Shown: positions 5,219 through 12,853 of the stretch, piece after piece
Numbering within the stretch: the stretch's first letter is position 1
Layout: each line of letters begins with the position of its first letter
Source of the DNA: Anaerolineales bacterium
GTDB taxonomy: Bacteria > Chloroflexota > Anaerolineae > 4572-78 > J111
Reading direction: 5' to 3'
Length of the DNA: 12,853 nucleotides
NCBI GenBank assembly: GCA_012032575.1
Contig: JAAUSP010000177.1
Coordinates: 1 to 12,853, forward strand
Made by a program: the position numbers and the translations under genes
Notes under the pieces: model-generated
What the model was told of the DNA's origin: nothing
Databases searched by the model: none
The model's input: the letters and a program-made list of their open reading frames with translations, nothing else

Positions 5219-6244
5219 ATGAAGGTGCGCCTTGCTCCACTTGGCCTGAATTTGGCGCTGCTGGTAATCTCCGCTCTCATCGCGTTAGGGGGAGCGGAGA
5301 TGACTTTGCGTTGGCTGGGCTACCAGCCCTGGCAGGTCAAAGAGGTCAAAATCACGGTTGAGCCGGGCGGTAAATTTTTTGCCAAACATCCCTCGCTTGG
5401 CTATACCCATCTAACGGGCGAGTTTAAGGTCACGTTGCCAGACGGTTATACTTTTAAGGCAACGCATCGGGCTGATACTCTGCGGATAACTCATCCGCTC
5501 GATACATACCCGGTTGAGTCGTCCAAAGATGAAATCTGGATTTTCGGCTGTTCCTTTACCCACGGTTGGACTTTGAACGACGATGAAACCTATCCCTGGT
5601 TGTTGCAGCAGCAACTGCCGCAGTACGAGGTGGTCAATTTTGGGGTCAGCGGCTATGGCACACTGCAATCATTGCTCCAATTTCAAGAAGCTCTGGAAAA
5701 ACGGCCCAAACCCAGGCTGGTCGTTATTGCTTATGCCTCTTTTCACGATCAGCGCAACACCCTGCTGCGCCTGCGCAGCAAACAGATTGTACCCTGGAAT
5801 AAACTCGGCCCTATTGTCCAGCCGTATGCTACGCTGGATAACAGCGGCGATTTGAATTACGATATGGCCGAAATGACCTATCGTGAGTTCCCTCTGATGC
5901 GGGTCTCAGCCTTGATGAACTTCATCGAAACAACCTATGATTACAAAGTTGAAGACGCTTTTTACAATAGCCATGCCGTAACCCAGGCCATTATCAAAGC
6001 CTTTCAGCGCCAGGCCCAGGAGCATGGCATCAAAGTCGTGGTGGTAGGGCTGTTATCGGATCGTTTGACGGCTGACACTCTGGCTTTCAGCGAGCGTGAA
6101 GGCATCCCAGCCGCCGATATTTCGGTTGATCTGTCCATCCGCGCCCATCGAAACTGGCCGCACGACCCCCATCCCAGCGCGGCAGCCAACCAACTGTACG
6201 CCCAAAAGCTGGCCGCATTTTTGAAGGGTGAAATTTTAAAGTAG
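5219..6244 (+). CDS. Membrane-anchored SGNH/GDSL-family hydrolase
   Basis: A 341-residue protein with an N-terminal membrane anchor (about residues 8-26), followed by an outside domain. The SGNH landmarks are visible: block I as IFGCSFTHGW with Ser112 as the likely nucleophile, block II glycine in FGVSGYGT (about 141-148), block III as YASFHDQRN (172-180), and a C-terminal DPH (Asp316, His318) as the catalytic Asp-His pair. Such enzymes remove or transfer acyl groups on polysaccharides or lipids; several occur in glycan export loci. Its place between a DoxX-like gene and membrane glycosyltransferases suggests O-acyl editing of a surface glycan, which is inference. The first GDS motif is relaxed to GCS, as in many distant members. 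ATG 5219 lies six bases after the preceding stop, without an obvious strong ribosome site. Confidence 0.85.
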   Translation: MKVRLAPLGLNLALLVISALIALGGAEMTLRWLGYQPWQVKEVKITVEPGGKFFAKHPSLGYTHLTGEFKVTLPDGYTFKATHRADTLRITHPLDTYPVESSKDEIWIFGCSFTHGWTLNDDETYPWLLQQQLPQYEVVNFGVSGYGTLQSLLQFQEALEKRPKPRLVVIAYASFHDQRNTLLRLRSKQIVPWNKLGPIVQPYATLDNSGDLNYDMAEMTYREFPLMRVSALMNFIETTYDYKVEDAFYNSHAVTQAIIKAFQRQAQEHGIKVVVVGLLSDRLTADTLAFSEREGIPAADISVDLSIRAHRNWPHDPHPSAAANQLYAQKLAAFLKGEILK

Positions 6245-6265
6245 CCATCATAACAGGATAAGCGA

Positions 6266-7662
6266 TTGCTGGCTGAATCCAAAACCCAGGCCCACCAGGG
6301 TCTATCTAAAATCCTTGTCCTTGGTATGTTGTTATTGCTGCCATACCTGGCTGCCTGGTATCTGGGCGACCTGCGGGAACATACACTTGGTTTTGAAATC
6401 ATCTTTTTTGGGGCCTTCGGGTTGTATACCGGGGTTGTGGCGCTGGCTTTACGCCGGAAAACGTGGTCAAAGCGGGAATGGATCGTGGCTTTTGCCCTGG
6501 CGGCCATCATACAGGGATGCCTGATTTTTACGCCGCCCACCCTGTCTGACGATATGTACCGCTACATCTGGGATGGCCGAGTCCAGGCCCAAAGTCTCAG
6601 CCCCTATCGTTATCCGCCCAAAGCGCCGGAGTTGGCTGACCTGCGGGACGAAGCTATCTGGCGGCATATCAACCGCAAAGCTTCGGTCACGGTCTATCCG
6701 CCCGCGGCGGAAATGACTTTTGCGCTTTTGTGGCGTTTCTGGCCGGATAACGTGCGTTGGTTCCAAATGATAACTGGGGCCAGCGGCCTGCTGGCGGGGG
6801 GATTGCTGATTGGGTTGCTGCAAGCGCTGAAGCGTGCGCCGGCGCGGGTTTTGATTTATTTGTGGTCGCCCCTGCTGGCCTTTGAAACAGCCCACGCCGC
6901 CCACGTAGATGGGTTAATCCTGCCCTTACTAATCGGGGCCTGGTGGGCGCGGGTCAAGGAGCGAGACAGCCTGGTAGGGATTCTGCTGGGGCTGGCGACG
7001 GCCATGAAGTTTTATCCGGCCCTGTTGTTGCCGGCCCTGTGGCGACCTCACCACCCCGGGGGCGCTGGCGGCTGCCGTTGGCTTTTACTGTTACCGTTCT
7101 TGTTACCTATCTTCCTTATCTGCTCAAATATGGTAGTGAGGTAATCGGTTTTTTGCCCAAGTATTTAAAGGAGCAGTTCAATATTGGTCCGCTGCCCAAT
7201 CTGCTGCTCTCATTCTTCCAGCAAGCCGGTTTTGAGGCCAAACAGAGTGTGGGATTTCTATTATTAGCAATTCTGGCCCTGTTGGCGCTGGCGATGGTTT
7301 TAAGGCCGGCCCAGGATGGTGAAACGGCCCTGCGCCGGTGCATTTGGTTGATTGGTGCTTATACTTTGTTATCCTATAATTTATTTTCCTGGTATCTGCT
7401 GTGGTTGCTGCCATTGGTGGCGCTTTTTGTGCAGCCAGGGCGCTGGCTCGGCCTGAGGGGAGATGCCTGGACCGGCTGGTGGTTGTTTAGCGGCTTGATC
7501 GCCCTATCCTATACCTTTTTTATTGATTGGAAACCCATCCTCCTGGCTCAATGGGTACAGTTTTGGCCACTTTACCTGTTTTTGGGGCTGGACCTGGTAC
7601 GGCGGATGAAGCTGGGGAACACGGCCTATGATGAGCAGTGGGTTGTGAACAGTAATCAGTAA
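6266..7662 (+). CDS. GT-C fold integral-membrane glycosyltransferase, frameshifted near 7054-7062
   Basis: Two overlapping frames give one protein. Frame A runs from TTG 6266 and stays family-like up to about 7060; frame B takes over as RWRLPLAFTVTVLVTYLPYLLKYG and ends with TAA at 7660-7662. Restoring one G in the CCCCGGGGG run (7054-7062) joins them into about 465 residues with around ten hydrophobic segments. PPTLSDDMYRYIWDGR (residues 91-105) is the acidic first-loop motif of GT-C enzymes, and AMKFYPALLLP is the KFYP-type motif of the GT87/DUF2029 group. Such enzymes take a polyprenyl-phosphate-linked sugar, often mannose, on the outer side of the membrane. The TTG start is supported by an AGGAT-like site (6255-6259), but is not certain. 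After the shift, frame A runs only to TGA 7142. Sequence error in a homopolymer is as likely as real gene loss. Confidence 0.82.
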
Positions 7663-7707
7663 AGCAGTTGTCAGTCAAATCGGTCCCGACTATTTTCGAG
7701 GCAAAAA

Positions 7708-9231
7708 ATGCGCTCAGATTTAAAGAGTTTCAACCGCATATTTCCCTGGCAGGGCTATCCGGCCCGGCTGGAAATACAAAATCTCACCGCCCTGATGCTG
7801 CTGGTCAATCTGGCCGGGGTAAGCCTGTTTATCTATAGCTGGTTTTTTGTGCGGCCTTATAACCTGCTGGTGTGGTACGAGCAGCCCAAACTCACCCTGC
7901 GTCCCTTTGTTCAGGATGACCCCTCAGCAACGTGGTGGTTGGTTTGGGCCTTTTTAATTCAAGGGGGGCTGTATTGGCTGGGCTGGCGGTTAGCGCTCCA
8001 GCTTCGCGGTCGGGCGGCGTGGCTCATTGTTTTAGGCGGGACGTTGGCTTTTAGCAGTGCGCTGCTGTTTCTCTACCCCCTCGATGCCGCTGACATTTTT
8101 GATAACATTATGCACGGCCGCATTCTGGGTATTTATCAGGCTAATCCTTTCCGTGAGGTAGCTAAACAGTTTGCGGCGGACCCCTTTTACCCGTATGTGG
8201 CCTGGCGGCGAACCCCCTCGGCTTACGGGCCAATTTGGGAGATACTGGCCGGCGGAGTTGCCCGGCTGACCGGCGATGGCATTGTAGCCAATGTCCTGGC
8301 TTTCAAACTACTGAACGGCCTCTTTTTGGCGCTCAGTATCGGCCTGGTCGCGCTGATCCTGCGCCGGGTGGCCCCGGAACGGGCGTTGGCCGGGGTGGTG
8401 CTGCTGGCCTGGAACCCGGTGGTGCTGTATGAATCCATCGGCAACGGGCACAACGATATTGTGATGGCGGTGTGGCTGCTGGCTGCTGCCTGGGCCATGC
8501 TCAACCGCCGTTACACTCTGGCTGTCCTGGCCCTGCTGGTGGGCGCGTTGATAAAGTTTATCCCCCTGTTATTGCTTCCGCTGGCCCTGGTGATTGCCCT
8601 GCGCCATTTGCCCAACCTATCCGCCCGACTGCGCTTTCTGGGGATCACTTCGCTGACGGCCATTGCATTGATAGTGGCAGCCTATAGCCCTTTCTGGTAC
8701 GGCCTGGCAGGATTGGGGTTGGACCGTCGGGCCGAGCTTTTCACGGCTTCGCTGCCGGCAGTTATACGGGCCTGGCTCTATTTGACCTGGGGCGTAAAAG
8801 ATATTGGCTGGATTATTGGTCTGGTTGCCGCCGGGCTGACCGGGCTGTTTGTGTTATGGCAAAGCCGGCGCGCCTGGGCTAACCCTTCCTGGCTCAGCTT
8901 CGCCGAGGCCGGTTTTAATATCCTGATCTTTTATTTGCTGGTAACTTGTTTGTGGTTTCAGCAGTGGTATGCCATCTGGCCGCTGGTGATCGCCGCGTTG
9001 CTTCCGCCGGGACATGCGCCGCGCCTGGCCGTCCTGTTTGGTTTTGCGGCTATGTCTAAACATTTAATTTTTGGCCCGCTGTTATTTTGGGTGCGCCCCC
9101 GGCCACCCCGGGCGGAGTTGGAATTGATCTTTGGCCCGGCTGTCCTGCTGTTACCCTGGCTCTATGCCCTGTTGGTCTTGTGGCTAACTCGACCCACAAA
9201 ATCTAACCATGATCCTGTAGAATTTTCATGA
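7708..9231 (+). CDS. GT-C fold integral-membrane glycosyltransferase (GT87/DUF2029-like)
   Basis: A 507-residue, multi-spanning membrane protein, intact. After the first membrane segment (about 27-48) and a second pair, the acidic loop motif YPLDAADIFDNIMHGR (123-138) provides the Asp residues expected at the GT-C active site. SAYGPIWE (171-178), YESIGNGHNDI (241-251) and a KFIP motif (283-286) are characteristic of the polyprenol-phosphate-sugar dependent DUF2029/GT87 group. It probably adds one sugar to a lipid-linked or surface glycan outside the membrane. GAGG (7698-7701) is six bases before the ATG. Its TGA (9229-9231) overlaps the ATG (9228-9230) of the DUF2064 gene in an ATGA arrangement, a sign of translational coupling. 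It resembles the upstream GT-C protein in architecture but not closely in sequence. Confidence 0.88.
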   Translation: MRSDLKSFNRIFPWQGYPARLEIQNLTALMLLVNLAGVSLFIYSWFFVRPYNLLVWYEQPKLTLRPFVQDDPSATWWLVWAFLIQGGLYWLGWRLALQLRGRAAWLIVLGGTLAFSSALLFLYPLDAADIFDNIMHGRILGIYQANPFREVAKQFAADPFYPYVAWRRTPSAYGPIWEILAGGVARLTGDGIVANVLAFKLLNGLFLALSIGLVALILRRVAPERALAGVVLLAWNPVVLYESIGNGHNDIVMAVWLLAAAWAMLNRRYTLAVLALLVGALIKFIPLLLLPLALVIALRHLPNLSARLRFLGITSLTAIALIVAAYSPFWYGLAGLGLDRRAELFTASLPAVIRAWLYLTWGVKDIGWIIGLVAAGLTGLFVLWQSRRAWANPSWLSFAEAGFNILIFYLLVTCLWFQQWYAIWPLVIAALLPPGHAPRLAVLFGFAAMSKHLIFGPLLFWVRPRPPRAELELIFGPAVLLLPWLYALLVLWLTRPTKSNHDPVEFS

Positions 9232-9922
9232 ACAATTCTTCTAAAGCTCACCATTCACCATTCACCAGCGCTCTGCTGGTGGTCGCCAAACGTCCGGCCC
9301 CCGGACAGACCAAAACACGCCTCTCTCCGCCACTTTCGCCCGACCAGGCTGCGGCGCTTTATGAATGTTTCTTAAGGATACCCTCGATTTGATGCGCCAC
9401 GTCCCCCAGGTCCAGCCGGTTATTGCCTACTTGCCCACCTCAGAAAAGACCTACTTTACCGAATTGGCCCCTGATTTTGAACTTCTTTTGCAGGATGGGC
9501 CCGATTTAGGCGTCCGCCTGGACAACGCCCTAACCCACTATTTGCGGCTTGGTTATAAACATGCAGTAATTATGGACAGCGACAGCCCCACCCTGCCCAT
9601 CACCTGCCTGATCGCCGCCTTTGAAGCCCTGAAAGAGGCTGATGTTGTTCTGGGGCCATGCGACGACGGCGGCTACTATCTGATTGGGCTGAACCATCCG
9701 GCGCCGCGACTGCTGCGCGAAGTCCAGATGAGCACTCCCCGCGTTGTCAGCGATACCCTGGCCCTGGCCAAAGCAGAAGGGCTGCATGTCAAACTGCTGC
9801 CAACCTGGTATGACATAGATGATGCCGCCACACTGGCTCGGCTGGTTGCCGAATTGAGCCAGTCCCCAATTACCATTGCCCCTCATACCCGCGCCTTTTT
9901 GCGGCCAATCGGGAAATTCTAA
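9228..9922 (+). CDS. DUF2064 / TIGR04282-type GT-A fold glycosyltransferase, frameshifted near 9372-9376
   Basis: The true start is ATG 9228, overlapping the stop of the upstream gene. That frame encodes the family's N-terminal nucleotide-binding part (LLVVAKRPAPGQTKTRL, about residues 16-32, then PPLSPDQAAALYECFL) and then hits TGA at 9390. The rest lies in the -1 frame as KDTLDLMRHV and continues to TAA 9920-9922. One extra A in TTAAGG at 9372-9377 would restore a roughly 231-residue protein. The later motifs are intact: MDSDSPTLP (Asp117-Ser-Asp119 in the joined numbering) and GPCDDGGYYLIGL. The family, named rSAM/selenodomain-associated transferase 1, is related to nucleotide-sugar transferases, but its reaction is not established. 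A shortened form starting at ATG 9365 would lack the nucleotide-binding signature and is probably not functional. Confidence 0.83.
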
Positions 9923-9949
9923 CGATGATCGAAACAGGCCGGTAAACTG

Positions 9950-10660
9950 ATGGATCGTGTAACCGTCATTATCCCGGCGTTGAACGAAGCCGGCAACATT
10001 CAACGCCTGGTAAAGGAAGTCCTGACCGTTGCGCCGGTACAGGTAATTGTCGTGGACAATGGTTCAACCGATGCAACAGCGCAAGAAGCGCGCACAGCAG
10101 GAGCACAGGTTGTGGCCGAACCGCGTCGGGGTTATGGGTATGCCTGTGCCGCCGGCGCAGCGGCCGCCCAAGAAGCCGACATCCTGGTTTTTCTGGATGG
10201 GGATTATAGCTTTCTGCCGGGCGAACTGCCACGGGTTCTGGCCCCGATTCTGGCCGGCCAGGCTGACCTGGTGCTTGGCTCGCGCTACCGGGGCCATATT
10301 GCACCAGGAGCGATGCCGCCCCATCAGCGTTTTGGCAACTGGCTGGTAGCACGGCTGATGAATTGGCTATACGGGCTATCCATCACCGACCTGGGACCGT
10401 ACCGGGCTATCCATCGCTCGCTGCTGGCCCAACTCAACATGCAGGAAATGACCTTTGGCTGGCCCACAGAAATGATGACTAAAGCCGCTCGCCGGGGGGC
10501 ACGGCTGGTCGAAGTGCCGGTTAGCTTTCACCCGCGCCGCGCCGGGCGCTCCAAAGTAAGCGGCACGGTACGGGGCACAATTTTAGCCACCTGGTTTATT
10601 TTGGGCGTTACCCTACGCTATGCCTGGAGTCAACCCAGGCGTCGAAATCACTCACTCTGA
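9950..10660 (+). CDS. Family 2 glycosyltransferase, Dpm1-like polyprenyl-phosphate sugar transferase
   Basis: A 236-residue GT2 protein with the typical order: VTVIIPALNEAGNI (4-17), VVDNGSTD (34-41), the metal-binding DGD (83-85) in FLDGDYSFLP, LVLGSRYRG (107-115), FGN (128-130), TDLGPYRAI (146-154) and SFHPRRAGRSKVSGT (192-206). A single hydrophobic stretch at 207-223 may hold it to the membrane. This layout matches dolichyl/polyprenyl-phosphate mannose or glucose synthases, which move a sugar from a nucleotide donor to polyprenyl phosphate on the cytoplasmic side. The exact sugar cannot be read from sequence. The gene follows DUF2064 after 27 bases, with a poor ribosome site. With two GT-C proteins upstream it makes a donor-maker and donor-user set. 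Confidence 0.9.
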   Translation: MDRVTVIIPALNEAGNIQRLVKEVLTVAPVQVIVVDNGSTDATAQEARTAGAQVVAEPRRGYGYACAAGAAAAQEADILVFLDGDYSFLPGELPRVLAPILAGQADLVLGSRYRGHIAPGAMPPHQRFGNWLVARLMNWLYGLSITDLGPYRAIHRSLLAQLNMQEMTFGWPTEMMTKAARRGARLVEVPVSFHPRRAGRSKVSGTVRGTILATWFILGVTLRYAWSQPRRRNHSL

Positions 10661-10781
10661 GCATTCTCAACCAGCACGCTACCGTCTGGCAAAGAACACC
10701 TCCGCACCTGTCTAACCTTCGATACCCCAGCAAATTGAGCAAAAAATGAGTACTTTTTGGTCTGGAAAAACGTGCCATTCC

Positions 10782-10824
10782 GGGCTAAACTTGAGCTGTT
10801 GAACCTTACCAATTAAATTAGCCC
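10782..10824 (+). promoter_or_regulatory. Weak promoter candidate within a 7-bp inverted repeat
   Basis: GGGCTAA (10782-10788) and TTAGCCC (10818-10824) form a perfect inverted repeat. Between them lie TTGAGC (10791-10796) and TTAAAT (10813-10818), each matching four of six bases of a sigma70-type -35/-10 pair with a 16-base spacer. It is the only plausible promoter layout in the 182-base gap before the cyclase gene. The -10 overlaps the right arm, so a dimeric regulator could block it. The support is weak. Confidence 0.25.
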
Positions 10825-10842
10825 AAAGCGGAGCATCTCCCC

Positions 10843-12437
10843 ATGTTATCCTATAGCGCAGTCCAAAACTTTGTGTTACACTTTCAGACACAGTTTAAAC
10901 AAATTGTCCCACAATCCTCTATGGTTTGGAAAACGATTACTTACCGCTGGCAGTGGCAGCTCAAAAGCTCACCGGAAGCGCTGTGGCCCTATGTGGCCGA
11001 TACGCAGCGCTTTAACCAGGCCGCCCATCTGCCCTCGACTGCTTATGTTGAAACGCCCCTGGATACCGGCGGCAGCCGCCTGACGGCCCGCACCGGCCGC
11101 TTTGGCCTGACCGTCGAGTACGAAGATCATCCCTTTGAATGGGTCAGAGAACAGGAATTTAGAAACGTCCGCGCCTTCAGCCACGGCCCTCTGGCCGAAA
11201 CCCGCGCTCACCTGCGGCTTGAACCCAACGAGCGTGGCACCCTGGTCAAATATTATGTAGATGTGACCCCTTCCAATCTTATCGGCTTTATCGGTATCCC
11301 CTACCAATTTGGCTGGGAAATGCAGCGTAATTTTGAGCATGTTTTCCGCACCATTGATGCTTTTCTCCAGCAGCAAACCAGCCAGCCTTTTCCTTTTAAG
11401 ATAATCCCCCTGAATGACGCCGCTCAGGCCCGGCTGCGGGAATTTACCCAACAATTGGCCGGTCAGGGCCACGAACTCCGCTGGGTGCAGCATCTGGCCG
11501 ATTTGATTGTCAATGAAGCTGATGTCAACCTGGCACGCATCCGGCCCTATGTGCTGGCCGACACCTGGCAAGCGCCTCGCCGGGCTATTCTGGAGATGTG
11601 TCTCTCCGCGGCCAAATTGGGGTTATTGAATCTGCGCTGGGATATGCTCTGTCCCCTGTGCCGAGGAGTCAAAAGCCCGGCCAGTTCGCTCGATCAGGTC
11701 AGCAAAGGCATTCACTGCGCCACCTGCAACATTGATTTTGAAGCCGACTTCACCCAGCACGTCGAACTGACCTTTTCTCCCCACCCCCAAATTCGCGAAG
11801 TGTATGACAGCACCTACTGCGTCGGCGGGCCGATGGTGACGCCGCACATTTTGATCCACCAGATTATCGAGCCGGGCGAAACGCGCCGCTTGCAGGTCAA
11901 ACTGGAACCGGGTTGCTATCGCCTGCGTACCCAGCGGCCCGGCGTCGAAACCCTGGTCGAATGGCAAACTCCAAGTGTGGCCCTGTCCGTCCAAACCGAT
12001 GGGCAGATAATCGAGGCCGGCTGCGAGTCAATCCCAGTTGGAAAGGGTGAAGCCAATCCCAAAATCACTCTGACCTTGATCAATACTGCCGACCACGCCC
12101 AGCGTATCTATCTGGAACAGGCCGCCTGGTACAGCGATGCCGCCACCGCCGCGCAGGTGACAGCGCTCCAGCATTTCCGCGATCTGTTCAGCGATGAAGT
12201 GCTCCGGCCCGGCGAAGAGATTGGGGTGCAGAGTGTGACGATTCTCTTTTCTGATTTGGTTGGCTCAACGGCGATGTATAATCGCTGGGGAGATGCGGCT
12301 TCTTATGCCCTGGTGCGGGAGCAGTTTGCCTTTTTGCAGCGGATTATTCGGGATTACGACGGGGCGATTGTCAAAACCATCGGCGATGCGATTATGGCCG
12401 TTTTTGCCGACCCGGCCAAAGGCGTCGGCGCGGCCCT
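10843..12437 (+). CDS. Class III adenylate/guanylate cyclase with SRPBCC and zinc-ribbon regions, 3' truncated
   Basis: The frame from ATG 10843 (GGAG at 10830-10833) runs unbroken. Residues about 28-177 (WQLKSSPEALWPYVADTQRF...) look like an SRPBCC/START-like ligand-binding domain. About 185-460 resembles the DUF5939 region of bacterial cyclases and includes a zinc ribbon, CPLC (270-273) and CATC (292-295), plus a beta-rich part. The class III cyclase domain begins at 464 (VTILFSDLVGST), with metal-binding Asp471 and Asp515 (KTIGDAIMAVF), and Lys511 of the adenine-selecting type. The enzyme would convert ATP to cAMP in the cytoplasm. The domain stops after GVGAALA (about residue 533): the transition-state Asn/Arg region is absent, and the downstream DNA is another gene's antisense. 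ATG 10921 is an alternative start. The reading frame stays open to the window edge by chance of high GC. Confidence 0.87.
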
Positions 12438-12440
12438 GGC
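12420..12440. other. Junction between two unrelated sequences
   Basis: Left of here, the plus frame is good cyclase sequence (FADPAKGVGAAL). Right of here, the minus frame is good substrate-binding-protein sequence (SVLAVRQGRADA). Both readings are plausible across GGCGTCGGCGCGGCCCTGGC, so the exact breakpoint is hidden by local similarity. GC content rises visibly to the right. Two converging genes, each cut mid-domain, meet with no spacer. Confidence 0.75.
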
Positions 12441-12852
12441 GCACCGCCAGCACGCTGTCCTGCGCCGTCGGCAGGGTCATCACCTCCACCGTCTCCTCGC
12501 CCGCCGCCTCGCACCGGGCCGCATCCTCCCGCGCGTAGATCTCCTCGATGGCGCCCAGCGTCACGGCCACGGTCATGCCGCACAGGTCCTCGCGGCCGCC
12601 GATGCCGGCGGGATTGCCGGTGGCCACCACGATCTCGTTGCCCACCAGCATGTAGGGGACGAAATCCACCTGCTGCGCGCGCTCGTCGTTGATGTACATG
12701 GCGCTGTTGATGAAATCGATGCGGCCGCCCTGGAGTGCCGGGATCAGGCCGTTGAAGTCCATGTTCAGCGGATTGACCTCCAGCCCCATGGCCTCTGCCA
12801 GCGCGGCGCCCATCTCGACATCGAAGCCGGTGAGCTCGCCGTCCAGGGTGAA
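12421..12852 (-). CDS. Amino-acid ABC transporter periplasmic substrate-binding protein, both ends missing
   Basis: Read on the minus strand from the window edge, the frame gives FTLDGELTGFDVEMGAAL and then LIPALQGGRIDFI, MYINDERAQQVDFVPY, VAVTLGAIEEIYARED and EVMTLPTAQDSVLAVRQGRADAF. This is the order seen in family 3 solute-binding proteins (SBP_bac_3), which catch polar amino acids or opines in the periplasm for an ABC importer. The signal peptide and first strand lie beyond the window; the ATG at 12813 is internal, not a start. The sequence after RADAF (antisense to the cyclase, down to 12265) no longer fits the family, so the 3' end is lost at the junction. High GC and codon choice differ from all other genes here and suggest a proteobacterium. 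Confidence 0.85.
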
Positions 12853-12853
12853 C

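Noticed and set aside
9360..9392. Programmed -1 frameshift in the DUF2064 gene
   Set aside because: There is no X XXY YYZ slippery heptamer or clear stimulatory hairpin, and the family is normally encoded in one frame; indel or error preferred.
10969..11571. Long minus-strand ORF (200 codons) opposite the cyclase gene
   Set aside because: It mirrors a clear cyclase/SRPBCC coding frame, has no recognisable motif and no ribosome site; a shadow of GC-biased codons.
12265..12430. C-terminal part of the minus-strand ORF beyond the substrate-binding fragment
   Set aside because: It is the antisense of the cyclase catalytic domain and fits no solute-binding protein ending; the ORF is an artefact of the junction.

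Overview
The window reads as a contig from an uncultivated Chloroflexota bacterium (Anaerolineae/Caldilineae-like), joined at its right end to DNA from another source. The Chloroflexota assignment is an inference. It rests on moderate-to-high GC, the protein style (a Gly/Trp-rich extracellular beta-domain, single AsnC-type RAM proteins, membrane GT-C glycosyltransferases, SRPBCC/DUF5939-like cyclases) and repeat-bearing spacers. No rRNA, tRNA, CRISPR array, integrase or complete transposase was seen.

Layout. (1) 1-336: C-terminal end of a secreted or surface beta-sandwich protein. (2) 337-685: a spacer with a perfect inverted repeat and a REP-like hairpin. (3) 686-3759: a same-strand run of a radical SAM/SPASM protein, a 19-codon leader-like ORF with a hairpin, a TusA-like protein, a DsrE-family protein, a second radical SAM protein and an AsnC/Lrp-type RAM-domain gene interrupted by an in-frame TGA. 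This pairs two radical SAM enzymes with two sulfur-relay-type proteins and is the most interesting block; I cannot assign it to a known pathway. (4) 3796-3864: an element that folds on paper into a compact three-way junction, just upstream of a NUDIX hydrolase gene (3888-4430). (5) 4538-6244: a DoxX/DoxD-like membrane protein and a membrane-anchored SGNH/GDSL hydrolase. (6) 6266-10660: a surface-glycan cassette of two GT-C integral-membrane glycosyltransferases, a DUF2064/TIGR04282-type GT-A protein and a family 2 (Dpm1-like) glycosyltransferase. The last would charge a polyprenyl phosphate with a sugar that GT-C enzymes use outside the membrane. (7) 10843 to about 12437: a class III nucleotide cyclase with an SRPBCC domain and a zinc-ribbon-containing middle region, cut inside its catalytic domain. 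(8) About 12421-12853: a visibly more GC-rich, opposite-strand fragment of an amino-acid ABC transporter substrate-binding protein, probably proteobacterial. It abuts the cyclase with no intergenic space, so the join looks like an assembly chimera or a recombination breakpoint.

Three genes carry single interruptions: TGA at 3673, a one-base shift in a C4G5 run at 7054-7062, and a one-base shift at about 9372-9376. Together with the chimeric end, these make residual sequence error a serious alternative to real gene decay. Interpret the window with that in mind.
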